NCBI RefSeq assembly: GCF_031455195.1
Contig: NZ_JAVDSH010000004.1
Location: 62,001 to 126,000 of the forward strand
Length of the DNA: 64,000 bases
Direction: 5' to 3'
Origin: Arthrobacter nitroguajacolicus_D
Lineage (GTDB): Bacteria; Actinomycetota; Actinomycetes; Actinomycetales; Micrococcaceae
Shown here: positions 41,166-50,328 of the stretch, piece by piece
How the letters are laid out: each line of letters starts with the position of its first letter
Position numbering within the stretch: position 1 is the stretch's first letter
Program-made: the position numbers and the translations under genes
Notes under the pieces: model-generated
The model's database searches: none
Seen by the model: only the letters and a program-made list of their open reading frames with translations
What the model was told of the DNA's origin: nothing

Positions 41166-42074
41166 GTGCGCATCCTGTCCATCGCAGCAATCCAGACGAA
41201 CCCCGCCCCCGACGATCCCGAGGCAACATGGGCGCGCTTTGCAGCCCAGGCTGAGTCAGCCAAGAAGCTGGGTCCCGAGGTTGATGTCATCGTGGTTCCG
41301 GAACTGCTGCTCTCCGCCCCCGGAGAGTTCCTGATACCGGATCCCGACGCCGAGACCCGTTCAGCCGCGCCGATCCCCAGCCCGCTCACGGATCGCATCT
41401 CAGCGCTGGCGCAAAAGCTGAATGTGTGGCTTGTGCCGGGTTCACTTTTGGAGACCGATGGCGGGAAAACCTATAACACCGCCATCGCCGTGTCGCCGGC
41501 AGGTGAAATCGTGGCCCGCTACCGGAAGCTCTTCCCCTGGCGCCCCTTCGAAACCACCACTCCCGGCAATTCCTTCGTGACCTTCGATATCCCCGGCTGC
41601 GGACGCATCGGCTTGGCCATTTGCTTTGACGGCAGCTTCCCCGAGGTCGCGCGCCAGCTGGCCTGGCTCGGAGCAGAAGTCATCATCCAACCCACTCTCA
41701 CCACCACGCGCGACAGGGCCATGGAGATAGTCATGTCGCAGGCCAACGCCTTCGCCAACCAGATCTACGTGGTGAACGTGAACGGCGCGTCACCGTCCGG
41801 TGTGGGCGAGAGCATCATCGTGGACCCCGAGGGCACCATCATGCAGCAGGCACGGGGTGGGGAGGAGATCCTGTTCGCGGTCCTGGACCTGGACCGCGTC
41901 AGCCAACTCCGACGCTATGGAACCCATGGCATCAACCGCCCTTGGGCCCAACTCAGGGATCAGGAAGGCCTGCTGTCCTTCCCCATGTTCGGAGGCGCAC
42001 GCTTCCAGTCACCGGGCTGGGCTGCGGACCCGGCCACGGGCCGTGCAACGACTCCGGCGCGAGCAGTCCCCTAA
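41166..42074 (+). CDS. Carbon-nitrogen hydrolase (nitrilase superfamily amidase)
   Basis: A 302-residue hydrolase. The Glu-Lys-Cys triad is visible as Glu46 (VVPELLLS), Lys121 (RYRKLFPW) and Cys153 (AICFDGSFPE). Typical reactions are hydrolysis of amides or N-carbamoyl amino acids to acid and ammonia. The GTG start directly follows the permease stop, indicating coupling. The substrate is not readable from sequence. Confidence 0.9.
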   Translation: MRILSIAAIQTNPAPDDPEATWARFAAQAESAKKLGPEVDVIVVPELLLSAPGEFLIPDPDAETRSAAPIPSPLTDRISALAQKLNVWLVPGSLLETDGGKTYNTAIAVSPAGEIVARYRKLFPWRPFETTTPGNSFVTFDIPGCGRIGLAICFDGSFPEVARQLAWLGAEVIIQPTLTTTRDRAMEIVMSQANAFANQIYVVNVNGASPSGVGESIIVDPEGTIMQQARGGEEILFAVLDLDRVSQLRRYGTHGINRPWAQLRDQEGLLSFPMFGGARFQSPGWAADPATGRATTPARAVP

Positions 42075-42081
42075 CCCAAGC

Positions 42082-42120
42082 AAAGGCACGACGGCGGAAG
42101 GTCGCCGTCGTGCCTTTCTT
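42082..42120 (+). terminator. Rho-independent terminator, CGACGG family
   Basis: AAAGGCACGACGGCG (42082-42096) pairs with CGCCGTCGTGCCTTT (42103-42117), a 15-bp perfect stem followed by CTT. Ends the permease-amidase operon. Confidence 0.85.
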
Positions 42121-42152
42121 GCCTCAACCTCGGCTGCTGAACCTGCGGTTGC

Positions 42153-42383
42153 TTAGACCTCGGGGCGCCGTTCAACCACCGTCGCCGGTGCCGTGCGCCG
42201 CTCAACGACCGTACGCCGGGTCCTGTTGGACATGGCGATGGAGATGATCAGGCCGATGACGCCTACCACTATCAGGATGTAGCCAACCAGGACCTGGTCC
42301 AGGAAGGGGATGAGTCCGGGGGCGAGCGCGAAGGCCAATATGGCACCGATGGCGATCAGGGCAATGGAAGAACCGATTCTCAT
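42153..42383 (-). CDS. DUF6458-like small membrane protein (76 aa)
   Basis: Two TM helices (IGSSIALIAIGAILAFALAP and VGYILIVVGVIGLIISIAMS) and a C-terminal basic tail with the repeated VVERR. Matches a small actinobacterial membrane family. The ATG at 42383 has TGAGGAGC upstream; longer starts overlap the next gene without family sequence. Confidence 0.82.
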   Translation of the reverse strand: MRIGSSIALIAIGAILAFALAPGLIPFLDQVLVGYILIVVGVIGLIISIAMSNRTRRTVVERRTAPATVVERRPEV

Positions 42384-42438
42384 AGCGTGCTCCTCATGTT
42401 TGTCCGGCGCGAGGTCAAAGCCCCCGGCCGGATTCGTA

Positions 42439-42451
42439 TCATCAGGATACT
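42439..42451 (-). promoter_or_regulatory. TCATCAGGATACT motif upstream of the small membrane protein gene
   Basis: Exact copy of the 13-mer at 37421-37433. Here it overlaps GTATC-ATCAG-GATAC (42436-42450), a short inverted repeat. Possible shared regulator site or promoter element. Confidence 0.35.
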
Positions 42452-42492
42452 TATCTTTAGCCGGTCCCACCAGCACCAGCCGAACGCCGGAT

Positions 42493-43392
42493 TCAGCGCC
42501 CGAATCGGGCCGCCAGCCGGGCGATTGCATCCTCCGGGGTGGGAACCGGCCCAAAGACCTGCTCCTGGCGGGTGGTGTTGGCAACGTATTTTCCTGTGTC
42601 CCACCAGGCGACCATGCTCGCCATGTCACTCACCAGCGGGACGACTTTCGAGGTGACCCTGCCGAGGCCAATGAGCAAGGGCTCGGGTATTGCCATGACC
42701 TTGACCGGCTTATCGGAGTGCTTCTCAACCAGTGACGCTACCTCGAGGATGCTGACTGGACGGGTCCAGCCGATATCGATCCTCTCCCCAGCAGCGACGT
42801 CCGCGTCCACGGCCTCAGCCAAATAACCGGCAAGGTCGCTGGCGAGAACGAAAGTGAGTGGCACATCCTTGGAACCCATCCAATTGAGCCGGCCCTTGCC
42901 GAAGGGGTTCCCACCACCCGTGGTGGCCACCTGGTCAAAGAAGGCCCCCGGCCGGAGTGCGACGAAAGGCACTCCCAGTTCCTCCAGCTTGTCCTCGGCA
43001 AGTTTCTTGTTCCAGAAGTGCGGGATCTGCGGCGTTTGGTCGCTGGTGACGATGCTGATGAGAACGAACCGCGGCACCCCGGCGTACTTGGCCGCAACCG
43101 CGAGGTTGCTGTTGCCGTAGGTATCGATGGCTTTGGCGCTCTTGTCGTTCCGCGTATACCCGGCGGCCGTCGAGACGACGGCGGACACGCCCGTCATCGC
43201 GGTGATCAGCGAGCCGGCGTCGAGCATGTCGCCTCGGACCACCTCCACGCCCTTCGCTACAAGCTTCGCCGCGCTGGACTTTGGCCGGACCAACGCGCGG
43301 ACCTTCTTGCCGCGCTTGAGCAGCTCGTCAACCACTTGGCCGCCCAGGAAACCGGTGGCGCCAACTACGAGGACAGGCAGATCGTCAGCCAT
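42493..43392 (-). CDS. NAD(P)H-binding protein, NmrA-like atypical SDR
   Basis: A 299-residue Rossmann protein. The motif VVGATGFLGGQVVDELLKRG binds the dinucleotide, and VRALVRPKSSAAKLVAKGVE follows as in NmrA/HSCARG relatives. No YxxxK catalytic pair is evident, so it may be a redox-sensing or reductase-like protein. ATG 43392 chosen (GGGAGA upstream). It is divergent from an XRE regulator gene. Confidence 0.85.
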   Translation of the reverse strand: MADDLPVLVVGATGFLGGQVVDELLKRGKKVRALVRPKSSAAKLVAKGVEVVRGDMLDAGSLITAMTGVSAVVSTAAGYTRNDKSAKAIDTYGNSNLAVAAKYAGVPRFVLISIVTSDQTPQIPHFWNKKLAEDKLEELGVPFVALRPGAFFDQVATTGGGNPFGKGRLNWMGSKDVPLTFVLASDLAGYLAEAVDADVAAGERIDIGWTRPVSILEVASLVEKHSDKPVKVMAIPEPLLIGLGRVTSKVVPLVSDMASMVAWWDTGKYVANTTRQEQVFGPVPTPEDAIARLAARFGR

Positions 43393-43474
43393 GGATTCTC
43401 CCGGGAATAGTTCCTGGCTCATTGGTAGCACGACCGCCAACGCGAGGCCAGACCTGTCGACTTCATTGAGCGCG

Positions 43475-43503
43475 TTGCACTATCAGTGCACTATGATGCA
43501 CTT
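43475..43503 (+). promoter_or_regulatory. Repeated TGCACTAT operator and -10 of the XRE-cupin gene
   Basis: TGCACTAT (43476-43483), TGCACTAT (43487-43494) and TGCACT (43498-43503) recur with an 11-base period. The middle copy merges with TATGAT (43492-43497), a good -10, 7 bases before the ATG. This suggests autoregulation and possibly a leaderless transcript. Confidence 0.5.
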
Positions 43504-44106
43504 ATGGATGAAAGCACCACAACTCTGTCCTTGGCCATCGGCGCCAGGGTCAGGCAGGAACGCCAAGCCCGCGGCTGGACCTTGGATCAACTGGCCGAAG
43601 CTGCGGACGTGAGCCGCAGGATGATCGTCAATGTGGAACAGGGAGCAGCGAATCCCAGCGTGGGGACGCTGTTGAGGATTAGTGACGCCCTGGGCGTAGG
43701 ACTGCCCGCGCTGGTGGAACCTCCACGCCCGAAACCCGTGAAAATCACCCGCAAGGGCCAGGGCGCCACGCTTTGGACCAGCGCACAAGGCGGCCGTGGA
43801 ACGTTGGTGGCTGGCACCGAGTCTCCGGACGTGGTTGAACTCTGGGACTGGACGCTCGGCCCGGAAGACAGCCATGCCAGTGAGGCTCACGCATCCGGCA
43901 CCAAGGAACTCCTGCAGGTCCTGGGCGGGGAGGTCACCGTTGACGTCGCAGGCCAGGTCGCGACCCTCCAAGCCGGGGACGCCATGACCTTCCCCGGAGA
44001 CGTGGCGCATTCCTACGCCAATCTGGGCACCGAGCCAGCCCGGTTCTCCCTTGCGGTATTCGAACCAGGAGTGGGTTCGGGACACCGGCAGGAGGCCGGC
44101 TCATGA
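43504..44106 (+). CDS. XRE-family regulator with C-terminal cupin domain
   Basis: A 200-residue regulator. The N-terminal HTH (about 10-65) shows LAIGARVRQERQARGWTLDQ and SRRMIVNVEQGAANPS. The C-terminal cupin (about 110-190) has GTKELLQVLGGEVTVDVAGQ and a GDAMTFPGDVAHSYANLG metal-binding segment. No ribosome binding site before ATG 43504; an ATG six codons earlier is also possible. Overlaps the exporter gene by ATGA and likely regulates it. Confidence 0.88.
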   Translation: MDESTTTLSLAIGARVRQERQARGWTLDQLAEAADVSRRMIVNVEQGAANPSVGTLLRISDALGVGLPALVEPPRPKPVKITRKGQGATLWTSAQGGRGTLVAGTESPDVVELWDWTLGPEDSHASEAHASGTKELLQVLGGEVTVDVAGQVATLQAGDAMTFPGDVAHSYANLGTEPARFSLAVFEPGVGSGHRQEAGS

Positions 44107-45029
44107 GATCCCGCAAGGGCAGTTCCGTTCCACCGTGGATGCTTGCCGTGGCAGCGATGATCTCGGTGCAACTGAGCTCTTCCCTGTCCGTAGGGCTCAT
44201 CGCCGAAGTGGGTCCTGCCGGAACAGCCTGGTTGAGACTGACCATGGGCGCGATCATCTTCCTGGCCATCGCCCGGCCTCCGCTGCGATCAGTTCGCCGG
44301 AACGACATCCCCACCCTGCTGGGGCTCGGCGTCGCAACCGGCCTGATGACCATCATGTTCCTCGCCGCCATCGAGCGCATCCCACTCGGCACCACGGTAG
44401 CCATCGAATTCCTCGGACCACTGACAGTCGCCGCCGTCCTCAGCCGCAACCGGAGCGCCCTGGCATGGCCGGCGCTGGCCTTGGCTGGCGTTGTGTTGTT
44501 GACCGAACCCTGGCAGGGCAGCATCGACCCTCTTGGCGTGCTGTTCGCGGCCATTGCCGCCGCAGGCTGGGGCGCCTACATACTCCTGACGCAGCGGATC
44601 GGGGATCGCTTTACCGGGATCGGTGCGCTCTCCCTTACCGTTCCGGTTGCTGCGGTGACCTCCGCAATTGTGGGTATCCCGCAGGCCGCCGGAAACCTGA
44701 GCCCTACGGTTCTGTTGGGCGCGCTGGGGGTGGCCATACTGATGCCTGTCCTTCCCTTCATTCTGGAACTCACGGCACTGCGTCGCATGACATCCACCGC
44801 ATTTGGCACGCTGATGTCTTTGGAACCAGCCTTCGGGGTGCTCCTGGGACTCGTGGTGCTGCACCAGCAACCCTCCGTGATCCAGTTCCTGGGCATCACC
44901 TTGGTGGTGATTGCCGGGGCCGCGGCACAACGCGGCGGCGACAGGAACCCACCAGCACTGATCGAACCCGGGATCAGCGGGCCTGCCACGGAAACGGCAA
45001 TCACTGGCGGTTCCGGCAGCAAATCCTGA
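44103..45029 (+). CDS. EamA/RhtA-family exporter (DMT superfamily)
   Basis: A 308-residue permease with about ten TM helices in two EamA repeats, for example SLSVGLIAEVGPAGTAWLRL and TAFGTLMSLEPAFGVLLGLV (the conserved SLEP motif). RhtA relatives export threonine, homoserine or similar amino acids. Coupled to the XRE-cupin regulator gene. Confidence 0.88.
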   Translation: MRSRKGSSVPPWMLAVAAMISVQLSSSLSVGLIAEVGPAGTAWLRLTMGAIIFLAIARPPLRSVRRNDIPTLLGLGVATGLMTIMFLAAIERIPLGTTVAIEFLGPLTVAAVLSRNRSALAWPALALAGVVLLTEPWQGSIDPLGVLFAAIAAAGWGAYILLTQRIGDRFTGIGALSLTVPVAAVTSAIVGIPQAAGNLSPTVLLGALGVAILMPVLPFILELTALRRMTSTAFGTLMSLEPAFGVLLGLVVLHQQPSVIQFLGITLVVIAGAAAQRGGDRNPPALIEPGISGPATETAITGGSGSKS

Positions 45030-45074
45030 CGGGCCTGCAAAGCCTCCCCAGCGACGCGGGCTAGGATCGGTTCC

Positions 45075-46934
45075 ATGGCCAGGATTGAGGATTATGCGAT
45101 CGTCGGGGACCTGAACACTGCCGCCTTGGTGGGGCGCAGCGGGTCCATTGACTGGATGTGCCTGCCACGGTTTGATTCACCCGCATGCTTCGCAGCGTTA
45201 CTGGACTCCCCCGAAGCCGGCCGCTGGTTGATTGCACCCGCCGGGACACCTGCCGACGGCGTCTGCACCCGCCGCCAATACCGCGAAGACACGCTGATCC
45301 TGGAAACGGAATGGGACGTGGACGGGGGCTCCGTCAGGGTCACCGATTTCATGCCTGTCCGCGATGATGCGGTGGACCTGGTCCGGATCGTCGAAGGACT
45401 GTCCGGAGAGGTGGACATGCATATGGAGCTGGTCCTCCGCTTCGATTACGGCCGGGTAGTGCCTTGGGTCCGGCACGCGAAGCATGGCATCAGCGCGGTC
45501 GCCGGTCCGGACTCCGCCTACCTCACCACGCACGCCCCACTCGAAGGCCGGGACCGCCGGACGTACAGCGACTTCACTGTTCGGGCAGGCGACAAAGTAC
45601 CTTTCGTGTTGCGCTGGGCACCGAGCCACGAGCGCGAACCACGGCGGATCGACCCCTACAGGGCCCTCGGGGCCACTGAGTCTTTCTGGCTTGAGTGGAT
45701 CGGCCGCAGCGAAATGACGGGAAAATACAAGGAACCCGTCGAGAGGTCCTTAATCACCCTCAAGGCCCTCACATATGCGCCCACCGGCGGTATCGTCGCA
45801 GCAGCAACCACGTCGTTGCCGGAACAGATCGGCGGTCCCCGCAACTGGGATTACCGCTACTGCTGGCTGCGTGACGCCACCTTGACCCTGCAATCCCTTC
45901 TCGCTGCCGGCTACACGGAAGAGGCGGCCGCCTGGCGCGATTGGCTGCTTCGCGCCATCGCCGGGGACCCTTCCGAGCTTCAGATTGTTTACGGGCTCGA
46001 CGGCGCCAGGAGACTCCCCGAGGCAGACATACCGTGGCTGTCCGGTTACGAGGGTTCACAGCCGGTCCGCACCGGCAACGCCGCCGCACCGCAACTGCAG
46101 CTGGACGTTTGGGGCGAAGTCCTGGACGGCCTCTCACTCACGCGCGCCGCTTCTCCCGAAGGCACGGTGGATAATTCCTGGGACATCCAGGTGGCGTTGA
46201 TGGAGTACCTCGAAGGGGCATGGGATAAGCCCGACAACGGTCTCTGGGAAATGCGTGGGCCACGGCAGAACTTCACGCACTCCAAGGTGATGGCATGGGT
46301 TGCCGCTGACCGCATGGTCAAGGCCGTACGCACATCGGGGTTGCCGGGACCCCACGACCGGTGGGCCGCCCTGCGCAGCGAAATACACGCCGACGTGATG
46401 GCCAAGGGCTTTGACGCAGAACGCAACACTTTCGTCCAGGCATACGGAAGCAAGGAACTGGACGCGAGCCTGCTCTTGATACCCCGGGTCGGCTTCCTGC
46501 CGCACAAGCACCCCGGGGTGGTCGGGATGGTGGACGCCATCCAAAAGGAGCTCACCGAGGACGGCTTCGTGCTGCGCTACCGCACCGAGTCCGGCCATGA
46601 CGGACTACCCGGCGATGAGGGCGTTTTCCTTGCCTGCTCATTCTGGCTGGTCGACGCATTGTTGGGCATAGGCCGCACGGACGAGGCCACAGAACTCTTC
46701 GAACGGCTCCTGGCCCTGCGTAACGATGTTGGCCTGCTCAGCGAAGAATGGGATCCCCGCGCCCAAAGGCAGTTGGGCAACACGCCGCAGGCCTTCAGCC
46801 ACTTCCCGCTCATCCACAGCGCCATGCAGCTACACCATGGCGCAGCACACAGCAGCGACCAGCCGATGGGCCGTCCAAAGCATCCAAACTCGGCCAGCGG
46901 CTCTATGCTTCGGAATGATCCTCGCCTTCGGTAA
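45075..46934 (+). CDS. Glycoside hydrolase family 15 protein (glucoamylase/trehalase-like)
   Basis: A 619-residue cytoplasmic protein without signal peptide. The N-terminal beta domain opens with IEDYAIVGDLNTAALVGRSG and SIDWMCLPRFDSPACFAALL, characteristic of GH15. The catalytic barrel has GGPRNWDYRYCWLRDATLTL and a late LLSEEWDP with the probable catalytic Glu. Mycobacterial members are trehalases, others hydrolyse alpha-glucans; no choice can be made here. Confidence 0.9.
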   Translation: MARIEDYAIVGDLNTAALVGRSGSIDWMCLPRFDSPACFAALLDSPEAGRWLIAPAGTPADGVCTRRQYREDTLILETEWDVDGGSVRVTDFMPVRDDAVDLVRIVEGLSGEVDMHMELVLRFDYGRVVPWVRHAKHGISAVAGPDSAYLTTHAPLEGRDRRTYSDFTVRAGDKVPFVLRWAPSHEREPRRIDPYRALGATESFWLEWIGRSEMTGKYKEPVERSLITLKALTYAPTGGIVAAATTSLPEQIGGPRNWDYRYCWLRDATLTLQSLLAAGYTEEAAAWRDWLLRAIAGDPSELQIVYGLDGARRLPEADIPWLSGYEGSQPVRTGNAAAPQLQLDVWGEVLDGLSLTRAASPEGTVDNSWDIQVALMEYLEGAWDKPDNGLWEMRGPRQNFTHSKVMAWVAADRMVKAVRTSGLPGPHDRWAALRSEIHADVMAKGFDAERNTFVQAYGSKELDASLLLIPRVGFLPHKHPGVVGMVDAIQKELTEDGFVLRYRTESGHDGLPGDEGVFLACSFWLVDALLGIGRTDEATELFERLLALRNDVGLLSEEWDPRAQRQLGNTPQAFSHFPLIHSAMQLHHGAAHSSDQPMGRPKHPNSASGSMLRNDPRLR

Positions 46935-47103
46935 CTGACGCTTCACCCTTGTGGCTGGCTTCTTCGAGGTGCAGGTCCAACTTGCGTTCGGCCTCACGCC
47001 GCCGCTGCCCTACGGTCCTCATCTGCTGGGTCGTCGGGTCTCCCCGGTCCTCTGACACTGCGCCGGACGGCTCGGCGGGCTGCTCGTGCTGATGTTCGCC
47101 CAT
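46903..47103 (-). CDS. Charged hypothetical protein (66 aa)
   Basis: Hydrophilic and helical (QRRREAERKLDLHLEEASHK), with an acidic start and end. No known family. It converges with and overlaps the last 32 bases of the GH15 gene. The region upstream has only a modest ribosome binding site (GGGACG). Plausible, not certain. Confidence 0.5.
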   Translation of the reverse strand: MGEHQHEQPAEPSGAVSEDRGDPTTQQMRTVGQRRREAERKLDLHLEEASHKGEASVTEGEDHSEA

Positions 47104-47350
47104 ATGGAAATCGTCCCATCGCCAGCGCTTTTACGGTAGCGGCAATTACCGGGCAGCCGCGTTGTGAGGCCTGCTCCGCACCCTCCGACGTGATCTTTGG
47201 GCGCAGAGCGGGCCTAACAACGAGTGGTCAGCGACGGGTTTCGCCGGTTCCCACGCTTGCTATCCGGGCCAGCAGGAGCTTACGCTCGACGAGGAGAAAC
47301 TGTACTTGTGCCAAAGGTACCCACCTCTCTTTCCACCTTCAGGGTCCACA

Positions 47351-47770
47351 ATGACTGCTCAGTCAGCACAGCAACCTCTTTCTTCCTCTCACCACGCACG
47401 CCAGCCCCGCTGCGAAAAGTGCCGCACCAACCAACACCTCATGGTCGACACCATCGACGCCCATTCAGACCTCTCGATGGGCCTTGTCCGCGTCGGTTAC
47501 AACTGCAGAAAATGCGGGTCCTTCCGCGCGCATGCAGCAACCGTGGCCGACGTCGCCGATGTCCTCAACACCTCTAACCCATCCTCCGGGCTGCTGCAGT
47601 TCGGAAAGCACTTCCTGCACTGCGGGCTCCCCATGCACACCGGCGCCGGGAAGCTAAACCGGATTTCCGCCACCACCGGACGCATCGTCGATCCGGAGCT
47701 TGAGGTCTACCTCAACACCCGGGTCCTGCACTGCGATGAGTGCGGCTTCCAGATGGAAATCCCGGACTAG
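47351..47770 (+). CDS. Zinc-ribbon-like hypothetical protein (139 aa)
   Basis: Contains three CxxC knuckles: RCEKCR (about 23-28), NCRKCG (about 56-60) and LHCDECGF near the C-terminus, plus HFLHCGLPMH in between. This suggests one or two structural zinc sites. Its HCG..M and CG-x-F-Q-M elements resemble the zinc-binding middle of the 62,539 protein. Function unknown, perhaps nucleic-acid binding. ATG 47351 is the start nearest to where conserved-looking sequence begins. Confidence 0.72.
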   Translation: MTAQSAQQPLSSSHHARQPRCEKCRTNQHLMVDTIDAHSDLSMGLVRVGYNCRKCGSFRAHAATVADVADVLNTSNPSSGLLQFGKHFLHCGLPMHTGAGKLNRISATTGRIVDPELEVYLNTRVLHCDECGFQMEIPD

Positions 47771-47798
47771 CCTGCGCCCGGGCGGCACCCGTGCCATG

Positions 47799-47835
47799 AA
47801 GCGTCCGTCGGCGAGCACCGCCGTCGGACGCTTTT
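47799..47835 (+). terminator. Rho-independent terminator, variant of the CGACGG family
   Basis: AAGCGTCCGTCGGCG (47799-47813) pairs with CGCCGTCGGACGCTT (47819-47833) with one mismatch, followed by TT. Ends the zinc-ribbon gene. Confidence 0.8.
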
Positions 47836-48010
47836 CGTACGCCTTCCAAAGCCCGACGCGCCGATCGCTCCAGGCGTCTGGCATTGCGGGCGCAAGTGTT
47901 CGCGTGCCAGTGCTTGGGCGTGCCAGCTTCCGCAGGTAGCGTGAGCCACGGACAGGTATTGCTCCGCCCCGCGCGGACCATTCCCGAGGACGAGCCCCTA
48001 GGAGCCAGCC

Positions 48011-49411
48011 ATGAGCAGATCCCATCGAACGTCACAGCGCGAGCCGAACAACGCCGTCGAACTCAATCCCCTGTTCAGCAGGCCCGGAGAATCAACAATT
48101 TTTCCGCGCTTCACCATGCCTGAGGGTGAGGCCCTGCCATCCACGGCTTACCAGGTTGTCCATGACGAAGCGATGCTCGACGGAAACTCGCGCCTGAACC
48201 TTGCCACGTTCGTAGGGACGTGGATGGAACCCGAAGCGTCCCAGCTGTATGCCGAGACGTTCGACAAGAACATGATCGACAAAGACGAATACCCTCAAAC
48301 GGCGCTCATCGAAACACGGTGCTGGCGGATGCTCGCGGATCTTTGGAACGCGCCGGATCCCGAAAAGAGCATCGGAACGTCGACCATTGGCTCCTCCGAA
48401 GCCTGCATGCTGGGCGGCCTTGCTTTGAAGCGTCGCTGGCAACACGCCCGGCGCGAGGCAGGTAAGCCCACAGACAAACCCAACCTCATCCTCAGCTCAG
48501 CCGTCCAAGTATGCTGGGAAAAATTCTGCAATTACTGGGAGGTGGAGCCCAGGTTCGTTCCCGTCTCCGCCGAACACCCGATGCTCGACGGGCATGACCT
48601 GGACAGATACGTCGACGAAAACACCATCGGCGTTGTAGCCATCATGGGAGTCACCTACACAGGCGTCTACGAACCCGTCCGCCTCATCTCCGAGGCCTTG
48701 GACGACATCCAGGAGCGCCGCGGCCTGGACATTCCCATCCACGTCGACGGTGCCTCCGGAGCCATGGTTGCCCCTTTCCTGCAGCCCCAGACGGTTTGGG
48801 ATTTCCGGCTCCCGCGGGTTGCTTCCATCAACACCTCAGGACACAAATACGGGCTGGTGTACCCCGGTCTTGGCTGGGTGGTCTGGCGGGACGCCGCGGC
48901 ACTACCCGAGGACCTGATCTTCCACGTCAGCTACCTCGGCGGGGATATGCCCACCTTTGCGCTGAACTTCTCGAGGCCCGGCGCGCAGGTGCTGTTGCAG
49001 TACTACCTCTTTCTCCGGCTCGGCTTCGCAGGGTATCGGGCGGTTCAGGCGACCTCCCGGGATGTCGCGCTCTACTTGTCCAACGAGATCGGTGCCATGG
49101 ACGCCTTCACGCTGTGGAGCGATGGTTCAGACATTCCCGTCTTCGCGTGGCAGCTAAGCGACGGCCACACGGAGCATTGGAACCTCCACCACTTGTCAGA
49201 GCGGCTGCGGATGAATGGATGGCTGGTGCCCGCGTATCCCCTACCCGATGGGTTAAGTGACGTCACGGTCCAACGGATTGTTGTCCGTAACGGCTTCACC
49301 CGCGACCTCGCCTCGAGTTTCCTCGCCGACCTCAAGAAAGAGGTGGACTACCTGGACAGCCTCACCGCACCCATGCCTACAGACAAGCAATCAGAAGGAT
49401 TTCACCACTGA
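48011..49411 (+). CDS. gadB: Glutamate decarboxylase
   Basis: Converts glutamate to GABA and CO2 with PLP, consuming a proton. The 466-residue product has the PLP lysine Lys279 in SINTSGHKYGLVYPG, the HVDGASGAM segment, and GTSTIGSSEACMLGGLAL. Length equals E. coli GadB, and the penultimate residue is His (465) as in E. coli, where it closes the active site at neutral pH. AGGAGCC precedes the ATG. No GABA antiporter gene is adjacent. Confidence 0.93.
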   Translation: MSRSHRTSQREPNNAVELNPLFSRPGESTIFPRFTMPEGEALPSTAYQVVHDEAMLDGNSRLNLATFVGTWMEPEASQLYAETFDKNMIDKDEYPQTALIETRCWRMLADLWNAPDPEKSIGTSTIGSSEACMLGGLALKRRWQHARREAGKPTDKPNLILSSAVQVCWEKFCNYWEVEPRFVPVSAEHPMLDGHDLDRYVDENTIGVVAIMGVTYTGVYEPVRLISEALDDIQERRGLDIPIHVDGASGAMVAPFLQPQTVWDFRLPRVASINTSGHKYGLVYPGLGWVVWRDAAALPEDLIFHVSYLGGDMPTFALNFSRPGAQVLLQYYLFLRLGFAGYRAVQATSRDVALYLSNEIGAMDAFTLWSDGSDIPVFAWQLSDGHTEHWNLHHLSERLRMNGWLVPAYPLPDGLSDVTVQRIVVRNGFTRDLASSFLADLKKEVDYLDSLTAPMPTDKQSEGFHH

Positions 49412-49432
49412 CCCTGTGAACGGGAGGCACGC

Positions 49433-50302
49433 ATGTGCCGTCTCTTTGGCCTACATGCCGGCGCCCGACCGGTACGAGCAACCTTCTGGCTGCTGGACGC
49501 CCCGGACAGCCTGTCGGTGCAAAGCCGCCGGGAGCCTGACGGGGCAGGGATAGGGACGTATGACACCGAGGGCGTGGCCCGCGTGGCCAAGCAACCGTTG
49601 GCTGCCTGGGAGGATCATGCTTTTGCCCGCGAGGCGCGAGACTTGCAGAGCACGACGTTCCTGGCTCACGTACGATACGCGAGCACGGGTGCGCTCACCA
49701 TGGTCAACACCCACCCGTTCGAACAGGACAACCGGCTGTTTGCCCACAACGGAGTACTCCATGGGCTGGACGAACTCGACCGGCGGCTCACTTCACTCGG
49801 AGTCAGGGGCCTGGTCCAGGGACAATCGGACAGCGAGCGGTTCTTCGCGCTGATCACTGCCGAAACCCGACGCGCTGGAGGGGACGTTGGCGAGGGCATT
49901 GTGCAGGCCGTGCGCTGGATAGCGCGCGAACTGCCCGTCTTCAGCCTCAACTTCATCCTGTCCACGGCGACCGACATGTGGGCGCTCAGGTACCCTGCCA
50001 CGCACCCTCTTTATATGTTGGAACGGGATCCAGCCAGGGCACCCGATCCGCCGGCCCCGCTCGATGCCAGGAGCAAACGGATCAGTTCCCGCAGCACGGA
50101 TCTTGCCCGTTCTCCCCACGTTCTCTTTGCCACCGAACCCATGGACCACAATCCCCGGTGGCACCCCTTGTCGTCCGGCGAGTTGGTCCATGTTGGCGCG
50201 GACCTGGCCGTGACCTCCACAATGCCCTTCGACGGCGACCCCGTCCGCCTCCTGACGCTCGCGGATCTTGAACCGTCAGCAGCGGCTTCGCAGACACCGT
50301 AA
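49433..50302 (+). CDS. Class II glutamine amidotransferase (EgtC/YafJ-like)
   Basis: A 289-residue N-terminal nucleophile hydrolase. Cys2 follows the initiator Met (MCRLFGLHAG). Conserved REPDGAGIGTYD, VRYASTG and THPFEQDNRLFAHNGVLHG support the glutaminase fold. Relatives act as gamma-glutamyl hydrolases (EgtC in ergothioneine synthesis) or are uncharacterised; no egt genes are nearby. GGGAGGC upstream of the ATG; 21 bases after gadB, probably cotranscribed. Both genes act on glutamate or gamma-glutamyl compounds. Confidence 0.88.
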   Translation: MCRLFGLHAGARPVRATFWLLDAPDSLSVQSRREPDGAGIGTYDTEGVARVAKQPLAAWEDHAFAREARDLQSTTFLAHVRYASTGALTMVNTHPFEQDNRLFAHNGVLHGLDELDRRLTSLGVRGLVQGQSDSERFFALITAETRRAGGDVGEGIVQAVRWIARELPVFSLNFILSTATDMWALRYPATHPLYMLERDPARAPDPPAPLDARSKRISSRSTDLARSPHVLFATEPMDHNPRWHPLSSGELVHVGADLAVTSTMPFDGDPVRLLTLADLEPSAAASQTP

Positions 50303-50328
50303 ACCGCCCCGGTCTGCACCCGTCCTGT

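Noticed and set aside
47224..47577. Alternative frame before the zinc-ribbon protein
   Set aside because: Lacks the Cys knuckles and overlaps the better-supported frame from 47351.
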